From Devosia sp. (lineage in GTDB: Bacteria > Pseudomonadota > Alphaproteobacteria > Rhizobiales > Devosiaceae), in NCBI GenBank assembly GCA_028290245.1, contig JAQGKG010000178.1:1-7196 (forward strand): DNA of 7,196 nt. The letters run 5' to 3'. Positions within the stretch are counted from its first letter, which is position 1, and every line of letters begins with the position of its first letter. Of this stretch, positions 7,151 to 7,196 are shown one piece after another. The notes under the pieces are model-generated. The model made no database searches and had not been told where the DNA came from. It saw only the letters and a list, made by a program, of their open reading frames with translations. Made by a program: the position numbers and the translations under genes.

Positions 7151-7196
7151 ACAGCGACCCTCCATAGTTACATTTCACGCCGCAAGGGGTTCTCGA

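Noticed and set aside
6877..7167. 96-residue + strand open frame overlapping the 54-aa ORF
   Set aside because: Arg/Gly/His-rich without a hydrophobic or domain pattern, and its ATG has no good Shine-Dalgarno; the frame starting at 6986 has both a good site and a sensible membrane helix.

Overview
The window reads as high-GC chromosomal DNA of an alphaproteobacterium, most likely in the Hyphomicrobiales (Rhizobiales) and possibly Devosia-like. The grounds are the protein styles, the GC-rich third positions, and the family of short C/G-rich palindromes (cores such as CTCCCCTTGAGGGAG) in the gene gaps. This placement is inference from pattern recognition; no search was run.

Layout. Positions 58-3211 hold a glycerol-use pair on the + strand: glpD (FAD-dependent glycerol-3-phosphate dehydrogenase) then glpK (glycerol kinase), separated by a 169-bp gap filled with a palindromic repeat. 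glpK phosphorylates glycerol and glpD oxidises the product to dihydroxyacetone phosphate, which enters glycolysis/gluconeogenesis. After a second palindromic repeat, two minus-strand genes (3411-4819) sit 5 bp apart and are probably co-transcribed: an APH(6)/streptomycin-kinase-like phosphotransferase upstream, and a small CAP-domain (SCP/PR1) protein with a twin-arginine and lipobox-like N-terminus downstream. Diverging from them is a 58-residue single-span membrane protein (4997-5173), followed by a perfect terminator hairpin lying inside a third, mosaic palindromic repeat. Next comes uxaC (glucuronate/uronate isomerase) on the minus strand, full length but interrupted by one in-frame TAA at codon 63. 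Diverging from uxaC is a second unrecognised small membrane protein (54 residues, 6986-7150).

Apart from glpD-glpK and the phosphotransferase-CAP pair, the genes do not form an obvious shared pathway. The window looks like an ordinary metabolic region and not a mobile or defence island: I see no integrase, transposase, CRISPR array, tRNA or rRNA. The points most worth following are the nonsense codon in uxaC, the three intergenic palindromic repeats of common architecture (one apparently carrying a nested terminator module), the loss of the FBP-inhibition arginine in GlpK, the 21-bp-spaced direct repeats before glpD, and the two small membrane proteins.
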